DNA of 64,000 nucleotides from Rhizobiaceae bacterium (lineage in GTDB: Bacteria > Pseudomonadota > Alphaproteobacteria > Rhizobiales > Rhizobiaceae), in NCBI GenBank assembly GCA_016742175.1, contig JACVCH010000003.1, forward strand, positions 124,001 to 188,000, read 5' to 3'. Shown piece after piece: positions 36,772 to 46,497 of this stretch (its first letter is position 1; each line of letters starts with the position of its first letter). The notes under the pieces were generated by a model that saw nothing but the letters and a program-made list of their open reading frames with translations, was not told where the DNA came from and made no database searches. The translations under genes and the position numbers were made by a program.

Positions 36772-37902
36772 TCAAAGCGCGGGTAGATCGCCCCGCGCCC
36801 AGTTTTCCGTGATCTCGCCGGCCCTGTCCGCGAAGCGTCCGGCTTCGATTGCGCTTCGGATATCGGCCATAAGCGACTGATAATAAGCCAGATTATTCCA
36901 CGTCAGCAGCATGCCCGCGAGCGATTCGCCAGACTTGACGAGGTGATGCAGATAGGCGCGGCTGTAGTCCCGCGCGGCCGGGCAATCGCTTTCCTCGTCG
37001 AGCGGGCGATGGTCCTCGGCATGGCGCGCATTCTTCAGATTGATCTTGCCGCGGCGGGTGTAGGCAAGCCCGTGGCGGCCGGCGCGGGTCGGCATCACGC
37101 AGTCGAACATGTCGATGCCGCGCGCGACCGATTTCAGGATGTCGTCGGGCGTGCCGACGCCCATCAAATAGCGCGGCTTCGTCTCGGGCAGCAGCGGATT
37201 TGTCACCTCCAGCATGTCGAGCATCACCTGCTGCGGCTCTCCGACCGCGAGCCCGCCGACGGCATAGCCCTTCAGGTCGAGATCGCGCAGCGCCAGCGCC
37301 GAGCGCTCGCGAAGGGCCGGCACGTCACCGCCTTGCACGATGCCGAACATCGCCTTGCCGGGCTGCGTGCCGAAGGCGGTCTTGCAGCGCTCGGCCCAGC
37401 GCAGCGACAGCTCCATCGCCTTCTCGATCGCCTTGTGCTCGGCCGGCAGCGCCGTGCATTCGTCGAGCTGCATCTGGATGTCGCTGTCGAGCAGGCCCTG
37501 GATCTCGATCGACCGCTCAGGCGACATCTCGTAGACGGTGCCGTCGATATGCGAGCGGAACTTCACGCCCTGTTCGGTAATCTTGCGCAACTGCGCCAGC
37601 GACATGACCTGGAACCCGCCCGAATCCGTCAGAATCGGATGCGGCCAGCGCGCGAATTCGTGCAGGCCCCCCAGCCGCGCGACCCGCTCGGCGCCCGGCC
37701 GCAGCATCAGATGATAGGTGTTGCCGAGGATGATGTCGGAGCCGAGATCGCGCACTTGGTCGAGATACATCGCCTTGACCGTGCCGCCGGTCCCGACCGG
37801 CATGAAGGCCGGCGTGCGGATAGTACCGCGCGGCATGGTGATCTCGCCGCGCCGCGCCGCGCCGTCGCTCGCCAGCACGCGGAATTCGAAATTCTCGGTC
37901 AT
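36772..37902 (-). CDS. tgt: tRNA-guanine transglycosylase (queuosine pathway)
   Basis: The 376-residue enzyme swaps the wobble guanine of GUN-anticodon tRNAs for preQ1. The TIM barrel carries the catalytic Asp motif [12 protein letters not shown] near residue 90, the nucleophile-side [17 protein letters not shown], and IVQGGD. In the zinc-binding region the segment reads [19 protein letters not shown]. Compared with the usual CxCxxC, the first Cys is Ser and the third is Ala; the middle Cys and the His remain. The ATG at 37902 overlaps the queA stop by 1 bp. Confidence 0.94.
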   Translation of the reverse strand: MTENFEFRVLASDGAARRGEITMPRGTIRTPAFMPVGTGGTVKAMYLDQVRDLGSDIILGNTYHLMLRPGAERVARLGGLHEFARWPHPILTDSGGFQVMSLAQLRKITEQGVKFRSHIDGTVYEMSPERSIEIQGLLDSDIQMQLDECTALPAEHKAIEKAMELSLRWAERCKTAFGTQPGKAMFGIVQGGDVPALRERSALALRDLDLKGYAVGGLAVGEPQQVMLDMLEVTNPLLPETKPRYLMGVGTPDDILKSVARGIDMFDCVMPTRAGRHGLAYTRRGKINLKNARHAEDHRPLDEESDCPAARDYSRAYLHHLVKSGESLAGMLLTWNNLAYYQSLMADIRSAIEAGRFADRAGEITENWARGDLPAL

Positions 37903-38975
37903 CAATCGTCCGATCTGAAGAGCAGGCTCGAATCGCCGTAGGAATAGAACCGGTAGCGGTTCTCGATCGCGTGGGCATAGGCCGCGCGCATCCGTTCCGT
38001 GCCGGCGAAGGCCGAGACGAGCATGAACAGCGTCGAGCGCGGCAGGTGGAAATTGGTCATCAGCACGTCCACCGCCTTGAAGCGGTAGCCGGGCGTGATG
38101 AAGATGTCGGTCGGGCCGGCCCATGGCGCGATCGTGCCATCGTGGCGCGCGGCGCTTTCGAGCAGCCGCAGCGACGTGGTGCCGACCGCGACGATGCGCC
38201 CGCCCGCGGCACGAACTTCGTTCAGCCTTTCGGCCGTCGCGGCGTCGATCGTGCCGATCTCGGCGTGCATCTTGTGGTCGTCCGTGTCGTCGGCCTTGAC
38301 CGGCAGGAACGTCCCCGCCCCGACATGGAGTGTGAGGAAGGCAGTTTGCGCGCCGGCCGCGCTCACCGCCGCCAGCAATTCCGGCGTGAAGTGCAGCCCT
38401 GCCGTCGGCGCGGCGACCGCGCCCTCCTCGCGCGCATAGACGGTCTGGTAGTCCGCGCGGTCGCGTGCGTCTTCGGGACGCTTCGACGCGATGTAGGGCG
38501 GCAGGGGAATATGGCCGACGGCGTGCAGCGCCTCGTCGAGAAACGCGCCAGACAGGTCAAAGGCGAGCGTCACCTCCCCCGCCTCGCCCTTCTCGCGCAC
38601 CTCGGCGGAAAGGCGCCCGGCAAGGCACATCGATCCACCATGGCCGAACTCGATCACATCGCCGACCTTCAGCCGCTTGGCCGGCCGCGCGAAGGCCTTC
38701 CAGCAGTCGGGCGCCATGCGCATGTGCAGCGTCAAGTCGATCTCGCTGACGGCTTCGCCGCGACGGCGCAGGCCCGTCAGTTGCGCCGGAATGACCTTGG
38801 TGTCGTTGAAGACCAGCATGTCGCCGGGCCTGAGGAACGACGGCAGGTCACGAACCGAGCGGTCGGCAAGACCGCCCGGCCCGACGATGAGCATCTTCGC
38901 CGCATCGCGCGGCTCGGCCGGCCGCAATGCGATCCGGTCTTCCGGCAGTTCGAAATCGAAGAGGTCGACGCGCAT
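37902..38975 (-). CDS. queA: S-adenosylmethionine:tRNA ribosyltransferase-isomerase
   Basis: The 357-residue enzyme adds the ribosyl moiety of SAM to preQ1-modified tRNA, forming epoxyqueuosine. Family motifs are [17 protein letters not shown] at the N-terminus, [25 protein letters not shown] and [19 protein letters not shown]. Length is normal. It is translationally coupled with tgt (TGATG) in the usual queA-tgt order. A hairpin at 38997-39026 separates it from the cyclophilin genes. Confidence 0.96.
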   Translation of the reverse strand: MRVDLFDFELPEDRIALRPAEPRDAAKMLIVGPGGLADRSVRDLPSFLRPGDMLVFNDTKVIPAQLTGLRRRGEAVSEIDLTLHMRMAPDCWKAFARPAKRLKVGDVIEFGHGGSMCLAGRLSAEVREKGEAGEVTLAFDLSGAFLDEALHAVGHIPLPPYIASKRPEDARDRADYQTVYAREEGAVAAPTAGLHFTPELLAAVSAAGAQTAFLTLHVGAGTFLPVKADDTDDHKMHAEIGTIDAATAERLNEVRAAGGRIVAVGTTSLRLLESAARHDGTIAPWAGPTDIFITPGYRFKAVDVLMTNFHLPRSTLFMLVSAFAGTERMRAAYAHAIENRYRFYSYGDSSLLFRSDD

Positions 38976-38996
38976 CGCTGCTCAGACGCAAGAAAT

Positions 38997-39026
38997 CGTG
39001 CCGGAAGCGTGGACGCTCCCGGCACG
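38997..39026 (-). terminator. Hairpin terminator between ppiB and queA
   Basis: An 8-bp outer stem (38997-39004 with 39019-39026) encloses a 4-bp inner stem with one mismatch. Read leftwards it is followed by ATTTCTT, an imperfect U tract. It probably ends the coaD-ppi transcript. Confidence 0.5.
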
Positions 39027-39061
39027 AAGGGCCATCATCGATGTCATGGCCGCGCGTCGCA

Positions 39062-39571
39062 TCACGCGTCGGCGACGACCTTCATCGACACGATCGTATC
39101 GGGGTCCTGCACCGGCTCGCCGCGCTTGATCTTGTCGACATTGTCCATGCCTTCGATCACCTGGCCCCAGACCGTGTACTGGCGGTTGAGGAAACCGGCG
39201 TCGCCGAAGCAGATGAAGAACTGCGAATTGGCCGAGTTCGGGTTCTGCGAACGAGCCATTGAGCAGGCGCCGCGGCCGTGATTGGCGTTGGAGAACTCCG
39301 CCTTGAGGTCAGGCATGTCCGAGCCGCCCATGCCGGCGCGGCCCGGGTTGAAGTCCTTGCCGCCCTTCTTGCCGAACTTGACGTCGCCGGTCTGCGCCAT
39401 GAAGCCGTCGATGACGCGGTGGAAGACGACGCCGTCATAGGCGCCGGCGCGCGCCAGTTCCTTGATGCGCGCGACATGGCCGGGCGCCAGGTCGGGATAG
39501 AGCTCGATCGTGACGTTGCCCTTGGTCGTCTCCATGACGATCGTGTTTTCCGGATCCTTGATCTCGGCCAT
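39062..39571 (-). CDS. ppiB: Cytoplasmic cyclophilin peptidyl-prolyl isomerase
   Basis: The 169-residue protein is a minimal bacterial cyclophilin without signal peptide. Catalytic-site residues lie in VFHRVIDGFMAQTGD (Arg, Phe, Gln), MARSQNPNSANSQFFI and FLNRQYTVWGQV. It catalyses cis-trans isomerisation of X-Pro bonds in the cytoplasm. A second, secreted cyclophilin lies immediately upstream with 55 bp between, so the pair appears to be a tandem duplication specialised by compartment. Confidence 0.93.
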   Translation of the reverse strand: MAEIKDPENTIVMETTKGNVTIELYPDLAPGHVARIKELARAGAYDGVVFHRVIDGFMAQTGDVKFGKKGGKDFNPGRAGMGGSDMPDLKAEFSNANHGRGACSMARSQNPNSANSQFFICFGDAGFLNRQYTVWGQVIEGMDNVDKIKRGEPVQDPDTIVSMKVVADA

Positions 39572-39626
39572 AGGTCGTTCCTTCCTTGTCTGAATGCAGA
39601 ATTTATTCGTCCGCGCTCACGCGCAA

Positions 39627-40202
39627 CTATTCGACAGCGCCCATGCGGACGCTGACCATGCGGTCCGGGTCGGTCACCGAGCCGTTCATGGCCGGGTCGC
39701 CCTTCTTGATGTTGTCGACGAGGTCCATGCCGCTCTCGACTTCGCCGACGATCGTGTAGGCGCCGTCGAGCGGCGGCGCGGCGTCGAACATGATGAAGAA
39801 CTGGGAATTGGCCGAGTTCGGGTCCTGCGCGCGCGCCATGCCGACGGTGCCGCGGACGAAATTTTCCGCCGAGAATTCGGCCGGAATGTTGCCGAGATCG
39901 GAGCCGCCGGTGCCGGCGCGCTGGCTGTTATAGCCGTTCTCCATGTCGCCATACTGCACGTCGCCGGTCTGCGCCATGAAGCCGTCGATCACGCGATGGA
40001 AGGCGACATTGTCATAGGCGCCCTGCCCGACCAGCGTCTTGATCTGCTCGACATGTTGCGGAGCAAGGTCCGGGCGAAGCGCGACGGTCACCTCGCCGTC
40101 CTTCAGCGTGATGATCATCGTGTCCTCCGGCTCGGCGGCGAGCGCCGAGGTCGCCAGACAAGCGGCGATGAGCGTGGACGAGGCGAAACGGACGAAGGAC
40201 AT
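39627..40202 (-). CDS. ppiA: Periplasmic cyclophilin peptidyl-prolyl isomerase
   Basis: The 191-residue protein has a signal peptide (about 22 residues, ending SALAAEPE) followed by a cyclophilin domain closely related to the neighbouring ppiB. It has VAFHRVIDGFMAQTGD, MARAQDPNSANSQFFIMF and LDGAYTIVGEV. It would assist folding of exported proteins. It follows coaD by 18 bp and precedes ppiB by 55 bp on the minus strand, suggesting a coaD-ppiA-ppiB transcript. Confidence 0.93.
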   Translation of the reverse strand: MSFVRFASSTLIAACLATSALAAEPEDTMIITLKDGEVTVALRPDLAPQHVEQIKTLVGQGAYDNVAFHRVIDGFMAQTGDVQYGDMENGYNSQRAGTGGSDLGNIPAEFSAENFVRGTVGMARAQDPNSANSQFFIMFDAAPPLDGAYTIVGEVESGMDLVDNIKKGDPAMNGSVTDPDRMVSVRMGAVE

Positions 40203-40220
40203 GTCGAACTCCCTGAGAAC

Positions 40221-40718
40221 CTAGCTGAATTTCTGACGCAGCACCGGGGCGACGCTCTTTGGCACGAATGCCGAGATGTCGCCGCCCATCGAGGCTATCT
40301 GGCGGACGAGTGTGGCGGTAATCGTGCGAACCGACGGACTTGCCGGAATGAAGACGGTCTGCAGCTCCGGCGCGATCGTTTCGTTCATGCCGGCCATCTG
40401 CATCTCGTAGTCGAGATCGGTGCCGTCGCGCAGGCCGCGGATCATGATCGACGCGCCCTGCTGGCGCGATGCCGTCACGACGAGCCCGTCGAAGGCGACG
40501 ACGTCGAGCCGGCCGGCTTCAGCCCCAAGCTCGTCGGCACAGGCGCGCTTGATCAGGTCGACGCGTTCGTCGAACGAAAACAGCGCCTTCTTGGAAGCCT
40601 GCACGCCGATCCCGACGACGATCCGGTCGGCGACCGCAAGCGCGCCCTTGAGAACGTCGAGATGGCCGTTGGTCAGGGGATCGAACGATCCCGCGTAAAA
40701 GGCAATGCGCTCGGTCAT
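40221..40718 (-). CDS. coaD: Phosphopantetheine adenylyltransferase
   Basis: The 165-residue enzyme joins 4'-phosphopantetheine with AMP from ATP to make dephospho-CoA, the fourth step of coenzyme A synthesis. The nucleotidyltransferase motif [15 protein letters not shown] (TxGH-like), [14 protein letters not shown] and the C-terminal [16 protein letters not shown] are all present. It is the first gene of the coaD-ppiA-ppiB group. A small plus-strand gene lies between it and the upstream gyrA. Confidence 0.96.
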   Translation of the reverse strand: MTERIAFYAGSFDPLTNGHLDVLKGALAVADRIVVGIGVQASKKALFSFDERVDLIKRACADELGAEAGRLDVVAFDGLVVTASRQQGASIMIRGLRDGTDLDYEMQMAGMNETIAPELQTVFIPASPSVRTITATLVRQIASMGGDISAFVPKSVAPVLRQKFS

Positions 40719-40882
40719 GGAAGGCTTCTACTCAGAGGGAACGTGGATGGCAAATGCGGCGCGGGCCGTGAACGGGGGATGAATGGAGCCCTCAGAACGG
40801 GTTCAGCGGGAAATGACGATTGTCAAGACACTCCATGAAACCTTTTGAGTCATTCGTCGTTAACTCGGCAAGGAGACACACC

Positions 40883-41014
40883 ATGATCATCATCATGCTC
40901 GCAGCCACCATGACCCTCGCAATGCTGATCGCCACGGCATTCGGCCTGCATCAGGAAGCCCAGCGCGTTCGTGTCGAGAGCCGGCAGCAGAAGATCAACC
41001 GCTACCGGTACTGA
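40883..41014 (+). CDS. 43-aa single-span membrane peptide of unknown function
   Basis: The frame encodes a 43-residue peptide. Residues 1-21 form one hydrophobic helix (MIIIMLAATMTLAMLIATAF), and the last 20 residues are strongly basic and polar (QRVRVESRQQKINRYRY). AAGGAG at 40870-40875 sits 7 nt before the ATG, ideal for translation. It ends 3 bp before the convergent gyrA stop codon. The inside-positive tail predicts N-out/C-in orientation. No family was recognised; it could be a conserved small protein or a chance frame, but the ribosome site and charge distribution favour a real gene. Confidence 0.55.
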   Translation: MIIIMLAATMTLAMLIATAFGLHQEAQRVRVESRQQKINRYRY

Positions 41015-41017
41015 TCG

Positions 41018-43819
41018 CTACTCCGCCTGCCCTTCGCCCGCATTCCCGGCGGCATCCGCCGCGGTCTGCGCCACGATCTCGGCCTCGCTTTCCAGTTCTT
41101 CGTCCCCGTTTTGCGGATCGGAAATCCGCTCCACCGAAACGACCTTCTCGTCCTTCGCCGTATTGAAGATCGTCACGCCCTTGGTGGCGCGGCTGGCGAA
41201 GCGAATGCCGTTGACCGGCACGCGAATGACCTGCCCCGCATTCGAGACGAGCATGATCTGGTCGTCATTCTCCACCGGGAATGCCGCGACCAGCGATCCG
41301 ATCTCACCCGCCTTCGAGATATCCGTCGCCCGTATGCCCTTGCCGCCGCGGCCGATCACGCGGAAATCATACGATGAAGACCGCTTCCCGTAGCCCTTCT
41401 CGCTGACCGTGAGGACGAACTCCTCGCGCGCCTTGAGTTCCTCGTAGCGCTCGGCGTCGATCTGCGCGTCCTCCGAGACTTCCTCGTTGGTCAACGCAAT
41501 CTCTTCCTCCTCGCCCGTCACCGCCCGGCGCTCGGCGGCCGACTGTTTCAGATATGCAGCGCGTTCTGCCGGCGTCGCATCGACATGATGCAGGATCGCC
41601 ATCGAGATGACGCTGTCGCCATCGGCGAGGTTGATGCCGCGCACGCCGGTCGAGTTGCGGCTCTGGAAAACGCGCACGTCGGTGACCGGGAAGCGGATGC
41701 ACTGGCCTGATCCCGCCGTCAGCAGGATGTCGTCATGCTCGGTGCAGGTGTAGACGCCGAGGATCTCGTCGCCCTCCTCGTCCAGCTTCATCGCGATCTT
41801 GCCGTTGCGGTTGACCTGCGTGAAATCGGAAAGCTTGTTGCGGCGAACGGTGCCCCGCGTCGTCGCGAACATGACGTCGAGATTGCCCCAGCTCTCCTCG
41901 TCCTCCGGCAGCGGCATGATGGTGGTGATGCGCTCGCCTTCCTGCAGCGGCAGCATGTTGCGCAGGAACTTGCCGCGCGACTGCGGCGTGCCGATCGGCA
42001 GGCGCCAGACCTTCTCCTTGTAGACGATGCCGCGCGAGGAGAAGAACAGGATCGGCGTGTGCGTGCTGGCGACGAACAGGCGCGTGACAAAATCCTCGTC
42101 GCGCGTCGACATGCCCGAGCGGCCCTTGCCGCCGCGCCGCTGCGCCCGGTAGATCGAGAGCGGCACGCGCTTGATGTAGCCGGAGTGGCTGACCGTGACG
42201 ACCATGTCCTCGCGCGCGATCAGGTCCTCGTCGTCCATGTCCGCGCCGCCTTCGGCAAGCTCGGTGCGCCGCGGCGTGCCGAACTCGTCGCGAACCGCGA
42301 TCAGCTCGTCCTTGACGATCTGCTGGATGCGCGCGCGCGACGACAGGATGTCGAGGAAGTCCTTGATCTCGTCGCCGATCGCGTTCAGCTCGTCGGCGAT
42401 CTCATCGCGGCCGAGGGCGGTCAGGCGTTGCAGCCGCAGTTCGAGGATCGCGCGGGCCTGCTCCTCGGAAAGATTGTAGGTGCCGTCCTCGTTGATCCGG
42501 TGGCGCGGATCGTCGATCAGGCGGATCAGCGCCTCGACGTCATGCGCCGGCCAGCGCCGCGTCATCAACTGCTCGCGCGCCGTCTGCGGGTCCGGCGCCC
42601 TGCGGATGAGCGCGATGATCTCATCGATATTGGCGACCGCGATCGCCAGGCCCACCAGCACATGCGCGCGCTCGCGTGCCTTGCGCAACAGATACTTGGT
42701 GCGCCGGCTGACGACGTCCTCGCGGAAAAACACGAAGGCGCGCAGCATGTCGAGCAGGTTGAGCTGCTCCGGCTTGCCGCCATTGAGCGCGACGATGTTC
42801 GCGCCGAACGAGGTTTGCAGCGGCGTGAAGCGGTAGAGCTGGTTCAAGATGACGTCGGCGACGGCATCGCGCTTCAGTTCGATGACGACGCGATAGCCCT
42901 GGCGGTCGGATTCGTCGCGGATGTCGGAAATGCCCTCGATGCGCTTGTCGCGCACGAGTTCGGCCATCTTCTCGATCATCGACGCCTTGTTCACCTGGAA
43001 CGGCACCTCGGTGACGATGATCGCCTCGCGGTCGCCGCGCATCGGCTCGACATGGACCTTGCCGCGCATCAGGATCGAGCCGCGGCCCGTCTCGTAGGCG
43101 CTGCGGATGCCCGCCTTGCCGAGCACGATGCCCCCCGTCGGGAAATCGGGACCGGGGATGATCTCCATCATCTCGTGGAGCTCGATCGCCGGATTGTCGA
43201 TCAGCGCTACGCAGCCGTCGACGACCTCGGAGAGATTGTGCGGCGGAATGTTCGTCGCCATGCCGACCGCGATGCCGCCCGAACCGTTGACCAGAAGGTT
43301 CGGAAAGCGCGCCGGCAGGACCTTCGGCTCCTGGCCGGAGGAATCGTAGGTGTCCTGCCAGTCGACCGTTTCCTTATCGATGTCCTCGAGCAGTTCGTGC
43401 GCGACCTTGGTCAGGCGCGATTCCGTGTAGCGCATCGCCGCCGGCGGATCGCCGTCGATCGAGCCGAAATTGCCCTGCCCGTCGATCAGCGGCACGCGCA
43501 GCGACCAATCCTGCGCCATGCGCACCAGCGCGTCGTAGATCGAGGCATCGCCATGCGGGTGGTATTTACCCATAACGTCGGCGACCGGACGGGCCGACTT
43601 CACGTATTTGCGGTTCCAGTAATAGGCGCTCTCATGGCTGGCATAGAGAATGCGCCGATGCACCGGCTTCAGCCCGTCGCGCACGTCCGGCAGCGCCCGG
43701 CTCACGATGACGCTCATGGCGTAATCGAGATAGGAACGCTGCATCTCCTCGATGATGGAAATCGGCTCGATGTCGTCCGGTCCGCCCTGCGGCCCGCGCG
43801 GTGTCGTCAAATCGGTCAA
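41018..43819 (-). CDS. gyrA: DNA gyrase subunit A
   Basis: The 933-residue topoisomerase II subunit cuts and rejoins DNA during negative supercoiling. The catalytic Tyr is Y131 in MRYTESRLT. The breakage-reunion domain (residues 20-510) is followed by the six-bladed C-terminal beta-pinwheel, which contains the GyrA-box-like [10 protein letters not shown]. An acidic loop and tail extend the protein beyond the E. coli length, as usual in alphaproteobacteria. In the quinolone-determining region the residue equivalent to E. coli Ser83 is Ala92 ([10 protein letters not shown]). A promoter candidate lies at 43857-43884. Confidence 0.97.
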   Translation of the reverse strand: MTDLTTPRGPQGGPDDIEPISIIEEMQRSYLDYAMSVIVSRALPDVRDGLKPVHRRILYASHESAYYWNRKYVKSARPVADVMGKYHPHGDASIYDALVRMAQDWSLRVPLIDGQGNFGSIDGDPPAAMRYTESRLTKVAHELLEDIDKETVDWQDTYDSSGQEPKVLPARFPNLLVNGSGGIAVGMATNIPPHNLSEVVDGCVALIDNPAIELHEMMEIIPGPDFPTGGIVLGKAGIRSAYETGRGSILMRGKVHVEPMRGDREAIIVTEVPFQVNKASMIEKMAELVRDKRIEGISDIRDESDRQGYRVVIELKRDAVADVILNQLYRFTPLQTSFGANIVALNGGKPEQLNLLDMLRAFVFFREDVVSRRTKYLLRKARERAHVLVGLAIAVANIDEIIALIRRAPDPQTAREQLMTRRWPAHDVEALIRLIDDPRHRINEDGTYNLSEEQARAILELRLQRLTALGRDEIADELNAIGDEIKDFLDILSSRARIQQIVKDELIAVRDEFGTPRRTELAEGGADMDDEDLIAREDMVVTVSHSGYIKRVPLSIYRAQRRGGKGRSGMSTRDEDFVTRLFVASTHTPILFFSSRGIVYKEKVWRLPIGTPQSRGKFLRNMLPLQEGERITTIMPLPEDEESWGNLDVMFATTRGTVRRNKLSDFTQVNRNGKIAMKLDEEGDEILGVYTCTEHDDILLTAGSGQCIRFPVTDVRVFQSRNSTGVRGINLADGDSVISMAILHHVDATPAERAAYLKQSAAERRAVTGEEEEIALTNEEVSEDAQIDAERYEELKAREEFVLTVSEKGYGKRSSSYDFRVIGRGGKGIRATDISKAGEIGSLVAAFPVENDDQIMLVSNAGQVIRVPVNGIRFASRATKGVTIFNTAKDEKVVSVERISDPQNGDEELESEAEIVAQTAADAAGNAGEGQAE

Positions 43820-43856
43820 GTGGGTTCACGATCGTGCTGATGAATCACAGGCAAGT

Positions 43857-43884
43857 TATATAGGAACGGCATCGAAAATGCCAA
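43857..43884 (-). promoter_or_regulatory. gyrA: Candidate gyrA promoter
   Basis: Read leftwards, TTGGCA (43879-43884) and TATATA (43857-43862) are separated by 16 bp, close to housekeeping -35/-10 elements. They lie about 40 bp before the gyrA start codon. Confidence 0.5.
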
Positions 43885-44090
43885 ACCCTCAGCCCGTTCA
43901 TAGGGCCAGATAAGCGACGTTATTTCAATATGTTAGCGGAACTGGTTCGATTTGCCGCGACAAACTGGGGAAAACGCGGCGATCCGGCGGCGATCGGGCT
44001 TCCCCGCCGTCCGCCCGCACGAGGATGCGGCGCTGCCCCGAACATGCGATAAGAGCGCTCCTGCAAGCCCCTCCGACCCCGGGTCCTGAT

Positions 44091-44717
44091 GTGTTCGACG
44101 CCATCTTCAACGCCTTCGTGACGCTCCTGGTGACCATCGATCCGCCGGGCCTGGCACCCCTCTTTCTGGCGCTGACGGGCGGCATGAACCGCGCCGAGCG
44201 CGCGCAGGTCGGGCTCCGGGCGAGCATCATCGCCTTCGCCATCCTGGCGCTGTTCGCCGTCGCCGGAACGACGATCCTCGCCGTCTTCGGCATCACGCTG
44301 CCCGCCTTCCGGGTCGCCGGCGGCCTGCTGCTTTTCTACATCGCCTTCGAGATGATCTTCGAGCGCCGCAACGAGCGCAAGGAGAAGAGCGCCGACGCCG
44401 CGATCACCGTCGACCATATCCGCAACATCGCCGCGTTCCCGCTGGCGCTGCCGCTGATCGCCGGTCCGGGCGCGATTTCGGCGACCGTGCTCCTGTCGGG
44501 AACGTTCGAGGCGGCGCACCACCGCGCAATCCTCGTCGCGATCATCGCCGCATGTATCGGCCTCACTTGGCTGGTCTTCATCGCCGCCGAACGGATCGAC
44601 CGGTTCCTAGGCGAAACCGGTCGATCGATCCTCACGCGCCTTCTCGGCGTTATCCTCGCCGCCCTCGCGGTCCAGTTCGTCGCCGACGGCGTCAAGGCGC
44701 TGATGGCGGCCGCGTAA
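44091..44717 (+). CDS. MarC family membrane protein
   Basis: From a GTG at 44091 the product is 208 residues with six hydrophobic segments, matching the MarC/UPF0056 family. It begins VFDAIFNAFVTLLVTIDPPGLAPLF, the family signature with a conserved Asp-Pro in the first helix. A later AAFPLALPLIAGPGAIS repeats the pattern. Members are inner-membrane proteins of uncertain function; despite the name, a role in multiple antibiotic resistance is not supported. Upstream in-frame codons to an ATG at 44025 lack family character. Convergent with the DUF4168 gene, one base apart. Confidence 0.88.
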   Translation: MFDAIFNAFVTLLVTIDPPGLAPLFLALTGGMNRAERAQVGLRASIIAFAILALFAVAGTTILAVFGITLPAFRVAGGLLLFYIAFEMIFERRNERKEKSADAAITVDHIRNIAAFPLALPLIAGPGAISATVLLSGTFEAAHHRAILVAIIAACIGLTWLVFIAAERIDRFLGETGRSILTRLLGVILAALAVQFVADGVKALMAAA

Positions 44718-44718
44718 C

Positions 44719-45234
44719 CTACTCGGCCGGCGCCGAAGCCGGCTCTGCCGGGGCCGCGGGTGCCGCCGGCTCGGCCGGAGCGGCGGCAGGAGGCGTCGCG
44801 GGCGCGGCGGGCTGCGCCGGCTGGCCGACGGCGGCCTGGATATAGGTGTTGATCTGCTCGGCGAGCGCGGGATCGGTCTGCGCCTGCTGGATGATCGTGC
44901 CGTATTCCTCGACCGTGATGCCGTCGACGGATTCGACCGCCTGCACCATCTCTTCGCTGGCCTGTTCGCGCACGGTGTTCTGCGCTTCCTCGCCCTCGGC
45001 TTCCTGAAGCTGCGGCGCGTAGGTGCGGTTGATCTGGTCGACCTGGAGGAAGGCGACGACGAAGGATTGCAGTTTCGCCTCGTCATAGCTCGCAGCCGGC
45101 GCCGTCTGTTCGGTCGGGGCCTGTGCGGCGGGTGCTTCCATCGTTTCCTGCGCGAGCGCGGGGAGTGCGGTCGCGCCGGCAAAGCCGAGCGAGGCGGCGA
45201 GGATTGCAGCGCGCATCTTGGTGTTCATTGGCAT
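44719..45234 (-). CDS. DUF4168 domain-containing secreted protein
   Basis: The 171-residue product has a signal peptide (MRAAILAASLGFAGATALPALAQ), an acidic helical DUF4168 domain (about residues 50-130, starting SYDEAKLQSFVVAFLQVDQI), and a C-terminal Pro/Ala tail of roughly 35 residues. That tail is low-complexity and could span the periplasm or peptidoglycan. Function is unknown. The ATG at 45234 lies behind GGAAGGG; a second ATG two codons later is possible. It is on the same strand as ssb, but ssb has its own terminator at 45444-45476, so it should be transcribed separately. Confidence 0.85.
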   Translation of the reverse strand: MPMNTKMRAAILAASLGFAGATALPALAQETMEAPAAQAPTEQTAPAASYDEAKLQSFVVAFLQVDQINRTYAPQLQEAEGEEAQNTVREQASEEMVQAVESVDGITVEEYGTIIQQAQTDPALAEQINTYIQAAVGQPAQPAAPATPPAAAPAEPAAPAAPAEPASAPAE

Positions 45235-45443
45235 GTTACGCCCTTCCATTTCGATTGCCGGCAGTATTGCGGCAATTCCGGCTTGTTCAGCCGCGCCAGG
45301 CCGAAGGCTTGGGAGGAACCGATCGACGAAAACGCGGCCATGTATTCATCCGACGACGTCGGGTGATTTTCAGCACGGTAAAGATTGGCAGCGATTGTTC
45401 GAAATGCCACTCAATTGATCTTTGGAGATGAGACAAAAATTCA

Positions 45444-45476
45444 AAAAGGGCCGACGCAATCTGCACCGGCCCTTTT
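45444..45476 (-). terminator. Rho-independent terminator of ssb
   Basis: A 10-bp stem (45444-45453 with 45467-45476) with a 13-nt loop, read leftwards, is followed by a T-rich run. It starts 24 bp after the ssb stop codon. Confidence 0.8.
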
Positions 45477-45499
45477 CGATTTCATAACGATTGGAAAGA

Positions 45500-46030
45500 T
45501 CAGAACGGGATTTCGTCGTCCAGGTCGCGGCCATAGCCGCCTCCACCACCGCCGCCGGACTGCCCGCCACGCCCGCGATCGTCGGACGGGCCGGACTGGC
45601 CGAAATCGCCGCCGCGACCGCCACCACCCGAATACCCACCGCCGCCGCCATAGCCGACCTGGCCCTGGTCACCGCCCTGTCCGCGCGAATCCAGCATCTG
45701 CAATTCGCCTCGGAATTTCTGCAGCACGATCTCGGTCGTATAGCGCTCGACGCCATCCTTCTCCCACTTACGGGTCTGGAGCGCGCCCTCGATATAGACC
45801 TTCATGCCCTTCTTCAGATACTGCTCGGCGACCTTGGCAAGGTTGTCGTTGAAGATGACGACCTGATGCCACTCTGTCTTCTCCTTGCGCTCGCCGGAAT
45901 TCTTGTCGCGCCAGCTTTCCGAGGTCGCGATGCGCAGGTTGACCACCGGATCGCCCGAGTTCAGGCGGCGCGTTTCCGGATCGGCCCCGAGATTGCCCAC
46001 CAGAATGACCTTGTTGACGCTGCCTGCCAT
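45500..46030 (-). CDS. ssb: Single-stranded DNA-binding protein
   Basis: The 176-residue protein has an N-terminal OB fold (residues 1-112, [19 protein letters not shown] through VERYTTEIV). A glycine-rich flexible linker of about 50 residues follows, then the acidic tip DLDDEIPF, which recruits partner proteins. It protects single-stranded DNA in replication, repair and recombination as a tetramer. The ATG at 46030 is the family start; upstream in-frame sequence is intergenic. It is divergent from uvrA across 627 bp, and an exact LexA box lies 94-108 bp upstream. Confidence 0.97.
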   Translation of the reverse strand: MAGSVNKVILVGNLGADPETRRLNSGDPVVNLRIATSESWRDKNSGERKEKTEWHQVVIFNDNLAKVAEQYLKKGMKVYIEGALQTRKWEKDGVERYTTEIVLQKFRGELQMLDSRGQGGDQGQVGYGGGGGYSGGGGRGGDFGQSGPSDDRGRGGQSGGGGGGGYGRDLDDEIPF

Positions 46031-46123
46031 GTCGCTCTCCAGATTACATACACTCGTGCCGGCACCATAGTGGATGCCGCTCTGTGGCGCGCCGGTGAAG
46101 TACCCGCGGTCCACAACAAACAT

Positions 46124-46138
46124 GTTCTTCTTTTGTTC
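46124..46138 (-). promoter_or_regulatory. LexA (SOS) box, ssb-proximal
   Basis: GTTC-TTCTTTT-GTTC exactly matches the alphaproteobacterial LexA operator GTTC-N7-GTTC with an AT-rich spacer. It is 94 bp upstream of the ssb start and within the shared ssb/uvrA region. Confidence 0.75.
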
Positions 46139-46190
46139 TAGATGAACGCAGGGCCCGCTTCAAGTGAAAAATCAGGGCGCGCCAAAAGCA

Positions 46191-46225
46191 AAGGCCCCTG
46201 ACCATCAATGGGTTCGAGGGGCCTT
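46191..46225. other. Terminator-like hairpin inside the ssb/uvrA region
   Basis: A 9-bp stem (46191-46199 with 46217-46225) with a 17-nt loop is followed, read leftwards, by TTTGCTTTT. A terminator between divergent genes suggests an extra short leftward transcript or a barrier that isolates ssb. Confidence 0.45.
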
Positions 46226-46497
46226 CTTGTCGCCGCTAAGGGCGACGCTATCGATATCCGAGTATCGATCTATTCTCTCGAAAGCGACTGGACGTCGTTC
46301 GACAATCGTCTCTGATTTTGGGTTGGTCACCGACGAGCGGTCGGTGCGACTGCATCAGGCAGTCAGAAGAGCCTATCCGGTGGAGTCATGCCTCACCTCA
46401 TGATTGTCTCTCGGCTGTCACCGACCTTGATCGGCTGACGAAATCATCGTGCCCTTGCGCTGCCGCAAGGTCAAGGCGAAATCGGTGTCAGGAGCAT

